From the NCBI GenBank assembly GCA_026874595.1, contig CM049320.1:20407714-20471713 (forward strand): a stretch of 64,000 nt of DNA, given 5' to 3'. The notes under the pieces were generated by a model. That model saw only the letters and a program-made list of their open reading frames with translations. It made no database searches and had not been told where the DNA came from. The position numbers were made by a program, and so were the translations under genes. Positions 11,880-24,249 of the stretch are shown in pieces. The first letter of the stretch is position 1. Each line of letters starts with the position of its first letter. This DNA comes from Sipunculus nudus. Its lineage: Eukaryota; Annelida; Sipuncula; Golfingiida; Sipunculidae.

Positions 11880-14800
11880 ATGGCGGAACAGGAAGAGAAG
11901 TCAAAGCCGGAAGGTGGATATGGATGGGTGATAGTAACGGCTTGTACTCTTCTCAACTTCATGGTGTCTGTTGTGTTCGTGGTTCCTGGTGTCTTCTTGC
12001 TAGAGCTTGCCGAGTCCTTTCAAGTTGCAAATGCAGAGGTTGTCCTAATCGGTACATTCTCAGTTGGTGCTACTGGCGTGTTCGGTGTGTATATATACCA
12101 TTTGTTAAATATCTGTTTTAAAGCTGAAATAAAATGTAGCCATTTGTACCAAACATGTGTTTGCCTGTAATATATTACATGTCTAGTTGTAATAAAAAAC
12201 GATGGTTTTTCATTTTACATACATCAGGCATTATCATTGCATAGCGCCTATTGTCGAAACACAAAGACTTACCTGAGATATACCTGAGATCTTAAAAGGC
12301 CTTTCACCATTTGCTTTGATTAAATTTTCAGGGATATTTTCTGGCGTCCTGGAGAGGCAATTTGGGTGCAAGTATCTAACAGTGATTTGCGCGTTTATAG
12401 TCGCATCCGGAGAAGTTGTATCAGCCTTTGCACCGAATATATATACTTTGTATATCACGAGGGGCTGTACCGGAGGTTAGTCATATTCGATAACCACGTT
12501 AATATAAAAATCTTCGTAGAATAACACTTTGTAAAAAAATAATATTTTTGGAAACATAAAATAAAATAGGTGGGTATAACGATCAAAATTTCCAAATACA
12601 GCTTTCATTGTGAAGATCTATAAATGAATTTGGAGGATTATATTATTGGGAGGTATCCAATTAACCGTACTATTTTTTATTCATGGTGACGATTAATATG
12701 CCTAAGTTATATGTTTTAAGAGAAATTAAAATTGGAGGAAAAATCTCTGACATTGATGAAATGATCATTAATTCATCGTCTCTTTCATAGAAGAAATAGG
12801 AACATCAGTTTACAATAGATGTACTTTTCGAACATTGACTCCCATTTATCGCATGCCATGATATATCATCAAATATGTACTGGATTCTATCCCAGAGCAA
12901 GCACGACAAAATGAAGTGCATACTGCAGTGTAAAAAATGTTAGCGAATCATGTCTATAAGTTATTGTCCCTGTGTTCTCATTTCCCTTTTGCAAGAAAAA
13001 TTTGTCTACGATAAAAATAAATTCCATGTACTCTGTTCACTTATATGAAAATTACCTGGTTTAATTCCGTCTACAGGTATATTTGCAGCATGTGTGGGTG
13101 TGACCACAATGATCCCGATAACCCAGTATTTTGACAAGAAGAAGGGTTTTGCTCTATCCATGAGAACAGTAGGGACAGGCCTGGGTATTTTTCTCTGGCC
13201 CCCTCTCGTGCAATTCCTGATTCATAGTTACACTTGGCGGGGAGCCACGATGATTCTTGGTGGCTTGCATCTGAACAGCATAGCTCTTTCTTTGTTACTT
13301 ACTCCTCCACCCGGAAGTGCAAGGTACGCTGGGAAGACAAAATGCCACTGTACCCTAAAATATCTTTTTGACTACACTTTGCTGAAAAACCTTTCATTTC
13401 TTTTCTTAGCATTAGCGTTTGTTACAGCTTTAATCGGGCATGGGACACCAATTAACTTTCTTCCTAGCCTGGCTAAAAGTCGTGGTATTTCTCCTTCGAA
13501 GAGTGCATGGCTAGTGTCCATTATAGGACTCTGCAGTTGTATTGTACATCCATTCTGTGGAATATTGGCAGACAAAGCCGGGAAATACCAAGCACAAATA
13601 TTTGCCATTACGGTGATCATTACCGGATCCTTGGTGGTTGTGCAATCACAGTTATATCGCTTTACCGTGTTTGCAGTCGTGAGTGGTGCTATAGGTGTGT
13701 TCAACAGTAAGTGTACATTCTTAGTTACACTATAAGCTTCTTTATAAATTGAGCAATCTTTGTATTTAACATATTCTTAACGTGCGTCAGCAAATTAGTT
13801 TGCATACAACTAAATAAAGATAGAAATGATGTATTATAAACCAATAGAACTGCACCGTATCTCAGTAAATTTGAGTACATATTCAACGTTACACCGATAA
13901 CACTTTTCCTACTTATAACAAATATCACAGCTAGATGAATTAAGTTTAACCATAAAAAATCTAAAAGTAACAAATTGACCTTACCATAAACTATACGTGA
14001 CGACATAATAGCATTTTTGATCGTATGAATAATTATGAGCAGAGCAGATTTGAGCAACCAATCAGGTTACCGTTCTCACTGTAAACAGTCAACCACCTAA
14101 CAAGTGCCAAATTTACATATTTTGAGCTATGCCTCCATAAGCAACAAGATAACCGCCCGTCTCAATCATTGTTCGCATGTTTCCAGCGAGTTTTTATACA
14201 TATGAGTATACAAATTTATGGCCTTATGGTTGTAGCAGATTTTCTGCAGACTCTCTGAATTTGTATTAGACCAATAACCATAAATCAAACAAAGAAACTT
14301 CAGAGTGATTGCGATGTACCACAGGAGAACAGAGATAAAAACAAGCAGTTCAAGCAGATGACATCAAACAATGTAAAGTTATAATCGGCTTATAAACAGC
14401 TCATGGAACCAAAGACAAGATTTTTTTCTGTGTAGCAGTGTTTTTGATGCTCATCTCTGGAAGTAATCATGAGACATCTGCGGTAATGTTACTCAGCCTG
14501 AATTTGAACCACTAAATGTCATCTTGGCTAGGACGGCGTTTTTATCTGGGTGCATCTGTTAAACATTATACGTACAATCGTACCAATTGGGGCAAATCAC
14601 ACGAAAGGGGCAGTGCTTAACCAGTACAACACAATGTAATCATGGTTATAATCGTTTTTCATCAATGCTTGTTTAATATAATGTTTTACTTATTACTGAT
14701 TGTTTTCTGTAGGCAATTACCTTGTCCTTTTTCCAACACTACTGAGTGAAGTTGTGCCAGCTCGACAGATATCTACTGCTTTAGGCCTGACAGGAACAAT

Positions 14801-16457
14801 ATTAGCAGCCGTAGCTTTAGGAACCAACTCTTTGGCAGGTAAAGTATAAAAGTCAGGGCTTTTAATATTCTAAGTGTGTGGAGAGTCAGAGACTTTAAGA
14901 TATTAATTTTGAACAATATATTGGGATTTTTTAGGATCCAAAGAGTCTTACTAATTTCTAAGTGTCCAATTATATAAAACTAATTTTTTTTGTCCTTTTG
15001 TATTAAATTAAATAAATATGAAAACCCAACATAATGCTTACTTTTGCCTTATTTCAGGAATAAACTTTTTGCCAGAATTTAAATTTATAATCAGATGGTG
15101 GCATTTACCGTTCCTTTTAATTTTTTTTGAGGCGGCAACCGCCTCCATTTTAATGCCTACCTGATTATGTATATGTACATCTGCAGAATTCCAATTAGAA
15201 TTACATGATAGGGCAGTATCACACGCTTCTCATTTTTAATCCTGGTTTTAGTCAGGCTCGGTGACTAGTGCACCTGCAGGCTCTGGGTGCGTAATTGTCT
15301 CCATTGCTGGGCCATACGACCGAGTAGCCCACGAAAGGCGCACTCGTGTCTGAGTGTAACACGGCCGTGGGGCACGACCTTCCCATTTAGCCTGCAGAGC
15401 GCTCACCCTTGGGGGGGGGGGGCCGACCATGCATTCTGATACCGTTCTTAATCGATATTATATTCTGAAGATTGAATTAAGAAGAAAAGAAGCATGCCCA
15501 TTAATTTAATTATTATTTGCAGCTTCGACTTATCCGTTGGCTTATAGATTACTTGGCTTTTACATGTACTTAGAATAACCCCTTTAGCTGAGCTAAAGTA
15601 CATTGATGATAGTTTTATAACTGTGTATGCACGGTGCTTTCACACTTCACCTGCTTCAGGTAATCGCCACTGGTCCGTGTTGGGAGTGTAATTTGTCCAA
15701 AACAACTTGAGCGGTAAAAAAAACCCGCACATTTGCTTGTACAATTGGGGCAGATAGCCGTCTTTGATGCAAACAACTGACGACCTGGAAGCCGTTTTAA
15801 TTAGTGTGTACTATCAGCATCAGTGGTCGATCACTTATAATAATTTGATTATACTGAATATCATATCGGGTTTCTCAGTTGTGTTTTACGAGGGGTCATA
15901 GTTAAAGGGTATAAAAAGTTGATGGACGGTCGTTAAAAGCCCACATTTTTTTAACCATTTCTGTTTATTTCTTATTTTAATTTTATTATTTACTAAGTTA
16001 TTTTAAGGTAGAAGCTATACATTATTTCATGTGTAGACAAATTAGTTTTATAACCATTAATGTATTATTATTTTATGTTATATCAATCAATGATTGTCAC
16101 TTTATTTTCAATTTCAACTTTACGTTTCTCCATTCGTGGCATATTTGAATGCAGCGGGTTAGAATTTAAGACAGGCAAACAGTCTAGTGCATAGTCTCTT
16201 AAACATAATGTGACAAAGTTAAAAAATATATACATATATTTCTGAATGATATTACAGGATGGATGGTTGATGCCACAAAAAGTTTTGCGACACCATTTCT
16301 TGCTTATGGCTGCGTGCAGATGAGTTCCAGTTTACTTATAGGGGTTGTGGTCCTACTCCAACGGAGACAGAAGAAGAAAGGAGAAACAAAAGAAAATACA
16401 GAATTGAATGAAGAAAAGGAAATATTAAACTCAAAGAACAACTCACCAAATGTGTAG
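11880..16457 (+). CDS. SLC16/monocarboxylate-transporter-like protein, paralog 2 (5 exons, 434 aa)
   Basis: Exons: 11880..12084, 12332..12475, 13077..13706, 14713..14838, 16258..16457. Lengths (205, 144, 630, 126, 200) and phases are identical to the gene at 852, so the two are tandem duplicates with all splice sites kept. The protein starts MAEQEEKSKPEGGYGW and keeps the YFDKKKGFALSMRTVG motif, about 12 hydrophobic segments and a charged K/E/N-rich tail. The reading frame is open throughout, so it is probably functional. Odd point: the TM8 arginine of paralog 1 is His274 here (CSCIVHPFCG; codon CAT at 13547-13549 against CGT at 2598-2600). This is one transition at a position important for proton-coupled transport in MCT1. 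Substrate or coupling may therefore differ; that is inference. Intron 4 carries an interspersed repeat at 15164-15399. Confidence 0.93.
15164..15399. repeat. Interspersed repeat in intron 4 of transporter gene 2
   Basis: Partner of 2864-3108. It is more GC-rich than the surrounding intron and followed by a G run at 15411-15422. Confidence 0.5.
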
Positions 16458-18493
16458 GATTTTTTTCGATCCGTTGGTGACTGCAGCCGTGAAATAACAT
16501 GTTATTGTCGTTTACGGTCGAAGTCGCCTTGGTGTGTGGATTCAGATGTTCTTGTGTACTTACTCATCTTGTTCTACCTCATACGTTTTAGCAGTTGCCT
16601 TTCATGCGGTAAATACTAATATGACAGGTTGTTGATATGTAATGGATAGTTAGCCGTTACAACAATGTCCAGTGCTCTTACACCAAGTTATTTCTAGAAA
16701 ACATGTACAGGGGCCTACATTTTTAAAAAAGATAGTTGTTTCCACGAGGTCTGATAATCACGTACCTTTTACAAATCTAAATATAGTTACATTTTTATTT
16801 GGTCTAATTTACGTCTAATGATGACATATTCTCGTACACGTGACAAGAACAAAGAATATAATTATTTATTATTACAGAAGTTCCATCATGTTACTCTTCT
16901 GAAACACAAACATGATGGAAGAGAAATAGAATAAAAATTCATCATTCACAGCTATACTATGTAACATCGGTTTCCCACGAAACAGAAAACACCACAGAGG
17001 CTAATGCTGAACATCAGGAATAATTATTATCATGTCATGAACGTCCCAGACACAATTTACAAATTTGTAATTTGTAGTTACATTATTTTCATAAGTCCTT
17101 GAGTCTTGTGAATATCCTCTTAACGCAAAACGTTTCCCCTGAAATCACATAATATAAGTAAGGGCCCATTTATGGTGGATCTAATAATTCGAGTATCCTT
17201 ACGTAAAGTACCTCTGCCTTATACCTTTACGATTTGACATCCGCAGGGCAGCTGTTGGTTTATGGTTGGAAATACCTGAAGGACACGTGGATATGACTCA
17301 GACTCCAACGATTATTCATATTATCCGTTTTCTTAGTAAATTAAATCGCTGAATTCATGCAGACACGGCCCGTTAGCAACCCTAATTCAGTTTTGCATAT
17401 AATACTGTGAAGCAGAAAAAAAAACAACGGGTCATTTACCGCTGTTCTCTGTAACCTAAGATTAATTTAATTAATTTTATTCACGCAGTGGTTGTTTATG
17501 GTTTGGCCATTTATCAATTAATTAATTAGAATACCAGTATTTCAGTTATACTAGTAGTACTTATCAGCTTGCCTACTTCTGAAATGACTTCTGGTTTTAG
17601 TTCAGTCAATCACCTCAGGAATATTGCTCCAAAGTGCTATATAATTATTTTTTAAAATTATATTTAGAAGGAAATTCCGATAAAATGATTTTACTAATTT
17701 CATTCAGTTTTTTTGTATCCATTCTTGTCCCAGTATGAATAAAACCAAATGAAATTTGACCAAAGACCAAATTATCTTACAAAAGACATTGGCTGTACTA
17801 TATATGAAATTCGACATTGAGGAAAAAATAAACATATGAGCATTTATGCATTAGAGACATATTGCTTATCAGGAAATCGCCTCTTGCGCCCCGTATTAGG
17901 TCATCACCTAAAATCAAACACCAAGTCTTCTTTTATTACTTTATTTTATTGATTTAATATCTGATTCAATTGACGCAGCCACTTTTAAAAATAATTATAT
18001 TGCAAAAGAAAGAGTAAAAATATTCTTTTGTTGCTTGTTATTTGCTTATCATTAATCTGCATCATACATGTGTCAACGAATTTTAAACATTTGAAATGCA
18101 ACCTGTCTCCCACAGTTTATACTATTCAAGATTTCATGCGGAAAAGTTTGTATCCTGATACTTGACACACAACCTTGCATTATATCTCCCCTTATAAAAA
18201 AAGGCTACATTATGCCTATTCGTCGTGTAAAAGCTTGATAGCAGAAATCCATGTTTCATTCCGAATATTCTGTTTGGATGGAGGACACTTTCTAACTATT
18301 CTAGGTTAGTTCTAAATTAATTATCAACCTTGAATGGTTTATCTGACAATACATAAAGCTGTAAATGCATTGCATTATAACAAAGGGTGCTCTTGAAAGT
18401 TGAATCACTATGCCCTGAAAAACTACAAAACAAAAGTCGAAATATTTTGCAGACGCCATCGGTGTACAATACCTAAATAACAACCAATGAAGC
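16458..18493. other. Intergenic after transporter gene 2
   Basis: Expected site of a decayed exon 4 of copy G, but no match was seen. AATAAA at 16930 may be the polyadenylation signal of the transporter. Confidence 0.35.
16881..16920. repeat. 12-bp inverted repeat after transporter gene 2
   Basis: TTCCATCATGTT at 16881-16892 and AACATGATGGAA at 16909-16920 form a stem with a 16-nt loop. It lies about 420 bp past the stop codon, so it may be in the 3' UTR. Confidence 0.5.
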
Positions 18494-18733
18494 ATCTTTT
18501 GATCCAAATCAAAATGACATTGGTTCTTTGAGATGCCTGGTTGCATGTCACAGTATACCCGACGGGGAGGCTAGAGTCATAGACACACTGTTCGTGGGCA
18601 AATGTGATATGGAACCCACAACATTCTACTAAAGTTTTTTTTAATAATGCCGCCACCATTAGCGTCCCATGCTGTGAACGCCAACCACTTAACCCATGCT
18701 GGCTATGTATCTATCATATTCGATCGTACAAAC
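18494..18733 (-). pseudogene. Relic exon 3 of the secreted family (copy G)
   Basis: Reading on the - strand from a kept AG acceptor (CAAG) at 18734: VCTIEYDRYIAS, a stop at the RVGQ position, VVGVHSM, a frameshift, then GGGII, CCGFHI and CVYDSSLPVGYTVTCNQASQ and TNVILIWIK. These match VFTVPESDRYPARVGQ ... GGGIIPR ... DCCGL ... YTITIN of copy A. The block is about 240 nt, one short of the standard exon, and the donor GT is replaced by GC. It lies downstream of the second transporter gene just as copy A lies downstream of the first. Confidence 0.8.
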
Positions 18734-19273
18734 CTTGAGCAACATATAAAAATAGGAAGGTTATGGTTGTGCATAAATTTTCCAAGCTTATATAACTTCC
18801 AATGCATATGTAAACAGAAAAAAAACAGTCTCAGGTTGATACATAATCATTTGCCCTTGAAATTAGAGATACCCATATAACTTGCTGCAAACTTATACAC
18901 GCTTTGCAAGTGGCACATATTTTTGTGATATTTCAATGGATTAAAGGAATCGGAGCTGTTTTCTGTATTTTATATTCAGAATAACTTTTACTTCATGTAA
19001 ACATTAATTATTAAACGAATTTTCTCTAATAACACCCACCATCTTAAATACGAATACAACATTAAAGAATATTGAGAAATAGTTTTTTGACCTTTGGGCA
19101 ATTGCTTGTAATCATAATAATTTGCATGAAGATATGCCGATAAGAGCCAAAGGAAAAAATTACTTCACGCCATATTTTTTAAACCCCTCTTGCAAATAAT
19201 ATTTGTCTCTTCGAAGATTTATGTGTTCTTTTTGGTACCAACTCAAAGTCAGCTGATTTTAAACGGGGAGATG

Positions 19274-19277
<4 letters not shown>

Positions 19278-19329
<52 letters not shown>

Positions 19330-19341
19330 TATATATATATT
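19278..19341. repeat. (TA)n microsatellite
   Basis: TA tract of about 60 bp; - strand frames through it are artefacts. Confidence 0.95.
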
Positions 19342-19814
19342 GAAGATGACTATGATTAGGTAGAATCTCAGTATTTGATGTTGAAAGTGAAATTTTGTAT
19401 AATTTTTTAATTAGAAGAATGAGTCGAGGTCTCAAATTTATTTCCATACTGTAATTCTTGGTGGGTTGCTTCAGATTAACTTCATGCATGCACTTGGAGT
19501 ATTTCACATAAACTTCCCGCATTATGCAACTATATAACATTTGATTATATAATTATAAAAAAAATCTCGTCTACCTGTGCCGTAACAATACAGGAAATAC
19601 CCTATTGGTATTAATCCTCTCTAAATATTTAATCAATTTAATGGACCCGTGGTTGTAACAGTGAGGTTAGAGTTGAACATTTTTGACAAGCTGTAGTGTG
19701 CGAAATCATGGGAGAAATTGGTGACCTTTTATCAACAACATTTTGGGAGTGGTCGCGTTAGACATTCATGAAAAATTGCAATACTTCCCCTCCCCCAAAT
19801 TTAATAAACTACCC

Positions 19815-19875
19815 TCCATTATCGACGACATGTAATACTGCTCCCCCATTGTCAACATTTAAATAAGCTTCAGAT
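19815..19875 (-). pseudogene. Possible relic of the signal-peptide exon of copy G
   Basis: The - strand sequence TGAAGCTTATTTAAATG resembles the start of copy A exon 1 (ATGAAGCTTCTGAAATTG), with the start codon changed to CTG. About 150 bp upstream is the same GTCATGAAATGAC word found about 140 bp upstream of the signal exons of copies B and D. The match is short, so this is a suggestion only. Confidence 0.3.
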
Positions 19876-20023
19876 TCAATACCGGTTTAATCACCTTTGC
19901 AAATTTTACAATGGATTCTTGACTTTGATACAAATTTGCCTGAATCGATTCATTCACATTACTTTCTTATCATGGTTATTGAACATGATCACTTGAACAA
20001 GAAGTAACTCTCGGTACCACACT

Positions 20024-20036
20024 GTCATGAAATGAC
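20024..20036 (-). promoter_or_regulatory. Conserved upstream word GTCATGAAATGAC (copy G relic)
   Basis: An exact match to the word upstream of copies B and D, in the expected place relative to the relic exon 1. Arms GTCAT and ATGAC form a dyad around GAA. Confidence 0.35.
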
Positions 20037-20381
20037 ACCCGAGTTTCCCAAAGGAGCACTTTTTATATTGTTACCGAAGAGAAAAAACGAGAACCATCAA
20101 TTACTTTTAGTAACAGAATTGTTGGGAAATGAGCGTGCAACTGTAAAACTCCGTTAATGCTTTGGCTTTTAAAAACGTGAATTTCATGTTATATATCTTT
20201 TAAATTGTACATTTTTTAAAAATTACAATATGGAAGCATTTTACTATTTTCTCAACCATAAATAATACACAAATGGGTATCCGTGATTGTTCAGAAAATT
20301 TACGGATGCATGTTCTTTCGGGAAAGTCATAGACTAAATTAGCTGACAAAAAAAAAAAACTAGACAAACATAGGTCGGGCA

Positions 20382-21951
20382 CTTGCCGGAAGTTGAAGTG
20401 ACAGGCAGAATTGAGTGACTCTCAGAATGCTGACCTTTGAACAACATGTATCACACAGAAGAACATGTTAGCAGACATAGCTTACAGCAACCAACAAACG
20501 GGCAGACATACTGACACACTGACACATCTGAGATAAAAGATGACAAGTTTATCATATAGGAAGGTATTCAGAAACAAAATGAGTTATAGTTTATGCAGAT
20601 AATGTTCAAAGTTTTGGAAATATGGCCAAAAAATGGTATGTTGTAGTGGTTCAGAAACAGCACCCCTAGTGGCCATATCCGGAAAATGAAAAATAATTAT
20701 CGAGATATTAGCGTATGACATAAGATGTACAATTATCAAAAGGATTCTTGCAAAACTGTGGTCTGTACAATGCTGTATGTAGGACGCAAGTTCAAGTAAG
20801 TAGGCAAAATTGAGGACACCTGACAAACAGACAGCCATACTGACAAAGTGACACAAAACTGAGACCAGATGACTTAACCAGGTTATGAAGAAGACCCATA
20901 GGAAGTTATAGCTATGCAATTAAGGGTTATAGTTTAGAGATATGGCTAATACTGGTATCTTGTAGTGGTTCAAGTGCAGCCCCCCATAGTAGCCATATCC
21001 GCAAATTTAAAATCTGTTTCGAAATATTAGTGTATGACATAAGTTATATAAGTTTCAAAAGAACTCCTCTAAACCATGGCCTGTAGAATGCTATATATGA
21101 GATGCAAGAGCCAGAAAGTAGGTGAATTTGAGGACACCTGACAAACAGGCAGACATACTGACAAAGTTTCACAAGACGCAGACCAGATGACTTACTCAAG
21201 TTAAGGAGAAGACCAAGAGGATGAATATAGGTATAGTTTTTGTAATTGCGGTTTGCAGTTTTGGAGATATGGCCAAAAAATAAATGTTGGGGAGGTTCGA
21301 GTGCAGACCCCCCTACAAACATACCCGGAAAATGAAAGATCTGTTTTGAGATATTAGTGTAAGACATAAGATAAATAAGTTTCAAATTGAGTCCTGCAAA
21401 CCTGTGGACTCTAAGCTATCACGAAGCAAAATCTCGAAATATCTCGTTTGACGAGATATTGTACAGATATTGCAAGACTTGTAATATAATCAATTGATAC
21501 TAATTATATTCATCCTGGTGCAAAAAACTAGACCTCTGTAGCTTTAAAACTGACAAAGTTAGAAAAATAAGACCCCTTATTTTCGATTATCATGACTTTT
21601 CCCCAAAAATACGTTACCATGGTTACAGAAGATTTCAAACATATACAATCAGAAAAAAAGGCCATGGAATGACGAAAAAATGAGCTATGAATGTAGTGGA
21701 TACGATCATTTGTCACAAAGTTATGAGAAAAATAAACTGTCGACTTTTTTATGACCTTGACCTTTGCTCGATATTTACAAATATCAATAGGCTTCGGGGA
21801 TTTTTGGTTTTCTTTCATCTATGTAAGTTTGATAGTGATCGACGAAAACTATGCATTTTAGACTGGAGACAGACAAACAAACATTGCTACAAACAAACAA
21901 ACATACGGAACTGACCAACATGCTTGCCGAAATCGAAGATTTTCCGGCAAG
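20382..21951. mobile_element. Candidate Helentron-type non-autonomous element (HINE/pearl-like)
   Basis: CTTGCCGGAA at 20382-20391 is the exact inverse of TTCCGGCAAG at 21942-21951. The right end also forms a hairpin (tgcttgccgaaatc ... gattttccggcaagca, 21921-21953). Inside are at least two and a half tandem copies of about 320 bp (about 20610-21420), sharing GAGGACACCTGACAAACAG, TGACATAAG and GATATGGCC. Short subterminal inverted repeats, a 3' hairpin and a tandem core are the known make-up of bivalve pearl and Helentron-associated elements. No coding region is needed or seen. Ends are uncertain by some tens of bases. Confidence 0.5.
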
Positions 21952-22559
21952 CAATAATTAGTTTTATCATTGGTATTCAACCTGTTCAAAAAGTAAGTTA
22001 ATTAAACAAAACAGACGTACGAAACTAATAACCATTAATCTTTCGACGTGCTCGGCCCAAATATCTTATCAATAAATATCTGAGAAACAATCTATACGTT
22101 TAATACTCCCTTGATTTCTGCATGGTTTGAAAGGTACAATGAAATTTTAATTACATTGGTATCCAATTAACTATTATATACAAATAAAGCGTCGGCTTAA
22201 AATAGTTTTCACAATATTAAGAAGAATATCAATAAATCAGTTCACAAAACACAATAATTTTGAATTATTCATTATCTGCTTTCCATTGAAATATTGGGAA
22301 TATAAGATATGAAAGACTGAAAAGATAATGAATGGCATTTCCTGTGCTTTTATAATGAAGCCAAGGCAATATTCCGTGGGCTGGAAGGACCTACCTTGAC
22401 TCCCCCCCCCAAACAATTAGCCAAACCTATTTTTTTTCTTATTGCTATGTGCCTATACTTCATTTTTAAGGATGTTAACATTGAATAAACCAGAACTCAT
22501 TAGTGTTTCCGGGCTGTTTTTCAGACCACAACATCTGAAGTTTTCATTACCTATTTAAG

Positions 22560-24060
22560 GGGTAGGGTAATTAAAATTTAAAAAAATCTATTTAACCAAG
22601 AATAACAAAGTACCCAGCAAATTTTGCATTACCAAGCCCGGTTAGATGATATAAAATATGTAAAAAAGTCAATATTGAGGTCAACAGGGGTCAAGAGCTC
22701 ATGAGATTTCACCATGCCCAAAATCTAGAAACTGACGACTCATTATTCCTCTGATCAAATGTTCAATTTATGGCTTGATGGTGGTTTATATCACACATAT
22801 GGAATGGTTTGGATCACACATGTTCAAGGATTACTCAAAATGAAAGCACCAGAACAAAATACATTGGTGCAATATTAAGGATTTTGTGAGTAGCGCCATA
22901 TAAGTTGTAGGGAAAATTGAAATGACCATAAGTCCGTCATTGTATAACCTAGACAAAAAACCCAATTTATTGTTGCATTGGCCATGCCGGTTAAGATTTT
23001 ATTTAGAAATATGCAAATAAGGTCAATATAGAGGTAAGGAGGGGTCAAAAGGTTATGAAATTTAGTCTTGGCCAAACTGTAGAAACTATTGCGACCAAAA
23101 TATTCTGTATTGCGGAAATAGATCATGCGATCATATTATAACCTGGAATAGGTTTGAACTATACATTCAGACAGCTCTGATTGACATATTTCCAAGGATA
23201 ACTCAAAATAAAAGCACATAAACAAATGATATAGATATTATAAATTTGTTAAAAAAAAGCCATGTTAGGGGGCAGGGCAAACAAAAATGACCATAACTCT
23301 ATAGCTTTTATTCTAGAGCAATGAATATCAATCCAGTTGTTGCATGTCAATTTATATGATATATAAAATATGCATAAATCATAGGAAAGTATTGAGGTCA
23401 GCAAGGGGCAAAAGTTCATGAGATTTCGTCCCGGCCTAATTCTAATAACTGGAGACTACTGATTGCTCATCTTAGTATAAAGATAGATTAAGTGGCCAAA
23501 TTATGGCCCTAAATTGGTTTGTAACATACATTCAGAGTACTAGATATTATGCTAAATCTATTCTTATGATACAAATATGTAAGTTAAGTATGTATTGTGG
23601 TCAGCATGTGTCAAAGGTAATAGAATATTCACCTTGAGAAAATCTAATAAGAGTTGTTCATCAATACTTTGTATGCTCGAAATAGGCCAAATGGATATAT
23701 ATATATATAGTAGGTACTTGCATAAAATAACGTTGTTATCGTAGTAGTCAGGTGTAGTTCTATCAGCAGGCCTTTGGCTGGTGTTTTACAGTTCTTTATA
23801 TTTATGTGTAGGGGAAATCAAATTGACCATAACTCCGTCCTTGTTTAACTTAGAACAATAGAATATCCATCATATTGTTGCATTGGCCGTGCAGGTTAAG
23901 ATTATATAAAGAATATGCAAATAAGGCCTACATTGAGGTCGGCAGGGTCAAAAGGTCATGACTTTTAACCTCGGTTTTCAAAGTATAGAAAACGAGCGAC
24001 TCATATAATTAATCTGTGTGTTGGAAATAGATAAAATGATCAAATTATGTTAACGGCGAT
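22560..24060. repeat. Tandem array of about 365-bp units, about four copies
   Basis: Recurrent landmarks in the same order: AAATGACCATAA (22923, 23288, with a diverged form near 23826), GTTGCATTGGCC, ATATGCAAATAAGG, TTGAGGTCA, AGGGGTCAAAAG, then TCATGAGATTT and ACTCAAAATGAAAGCAC or its variants. Units have diverged and the third is disrupted near 23640-23815. No protein frame is shared between units. Confidence 0.7.
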
Positions 24061-24210
24061 TATTTCATTACTTTTAGCATTAACAAGCACCTTCAACAAT
24101 ATTTGCTGTCAAAGTCAGGCGTTGAACTGTAGCTGGTCCTTTAAGGTGATGCCTTTACCTCCATTGAAGCGGCCATAATCACATCCATTTTGTCTTTGTT
24201 TAAGTAAGGT

Positions 24211-24216
<6 letters not shown>

Positions 24217-24247
<31 letters not shown>
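24217..24247. repeat. (TA)n microsatellite
   Basis: TA tract about 150 bp after the tandem array that ends near 24060. Confidence 0.95.

Positions 24248-24249
<2 letters not shown>

Noticed and set aside
20584..21385. Two 111-113-codon - strand frames
   Set aside because: They sit in successive units of a tandem repeat inside a candidate transposon; similarity between them is due to the repeat.
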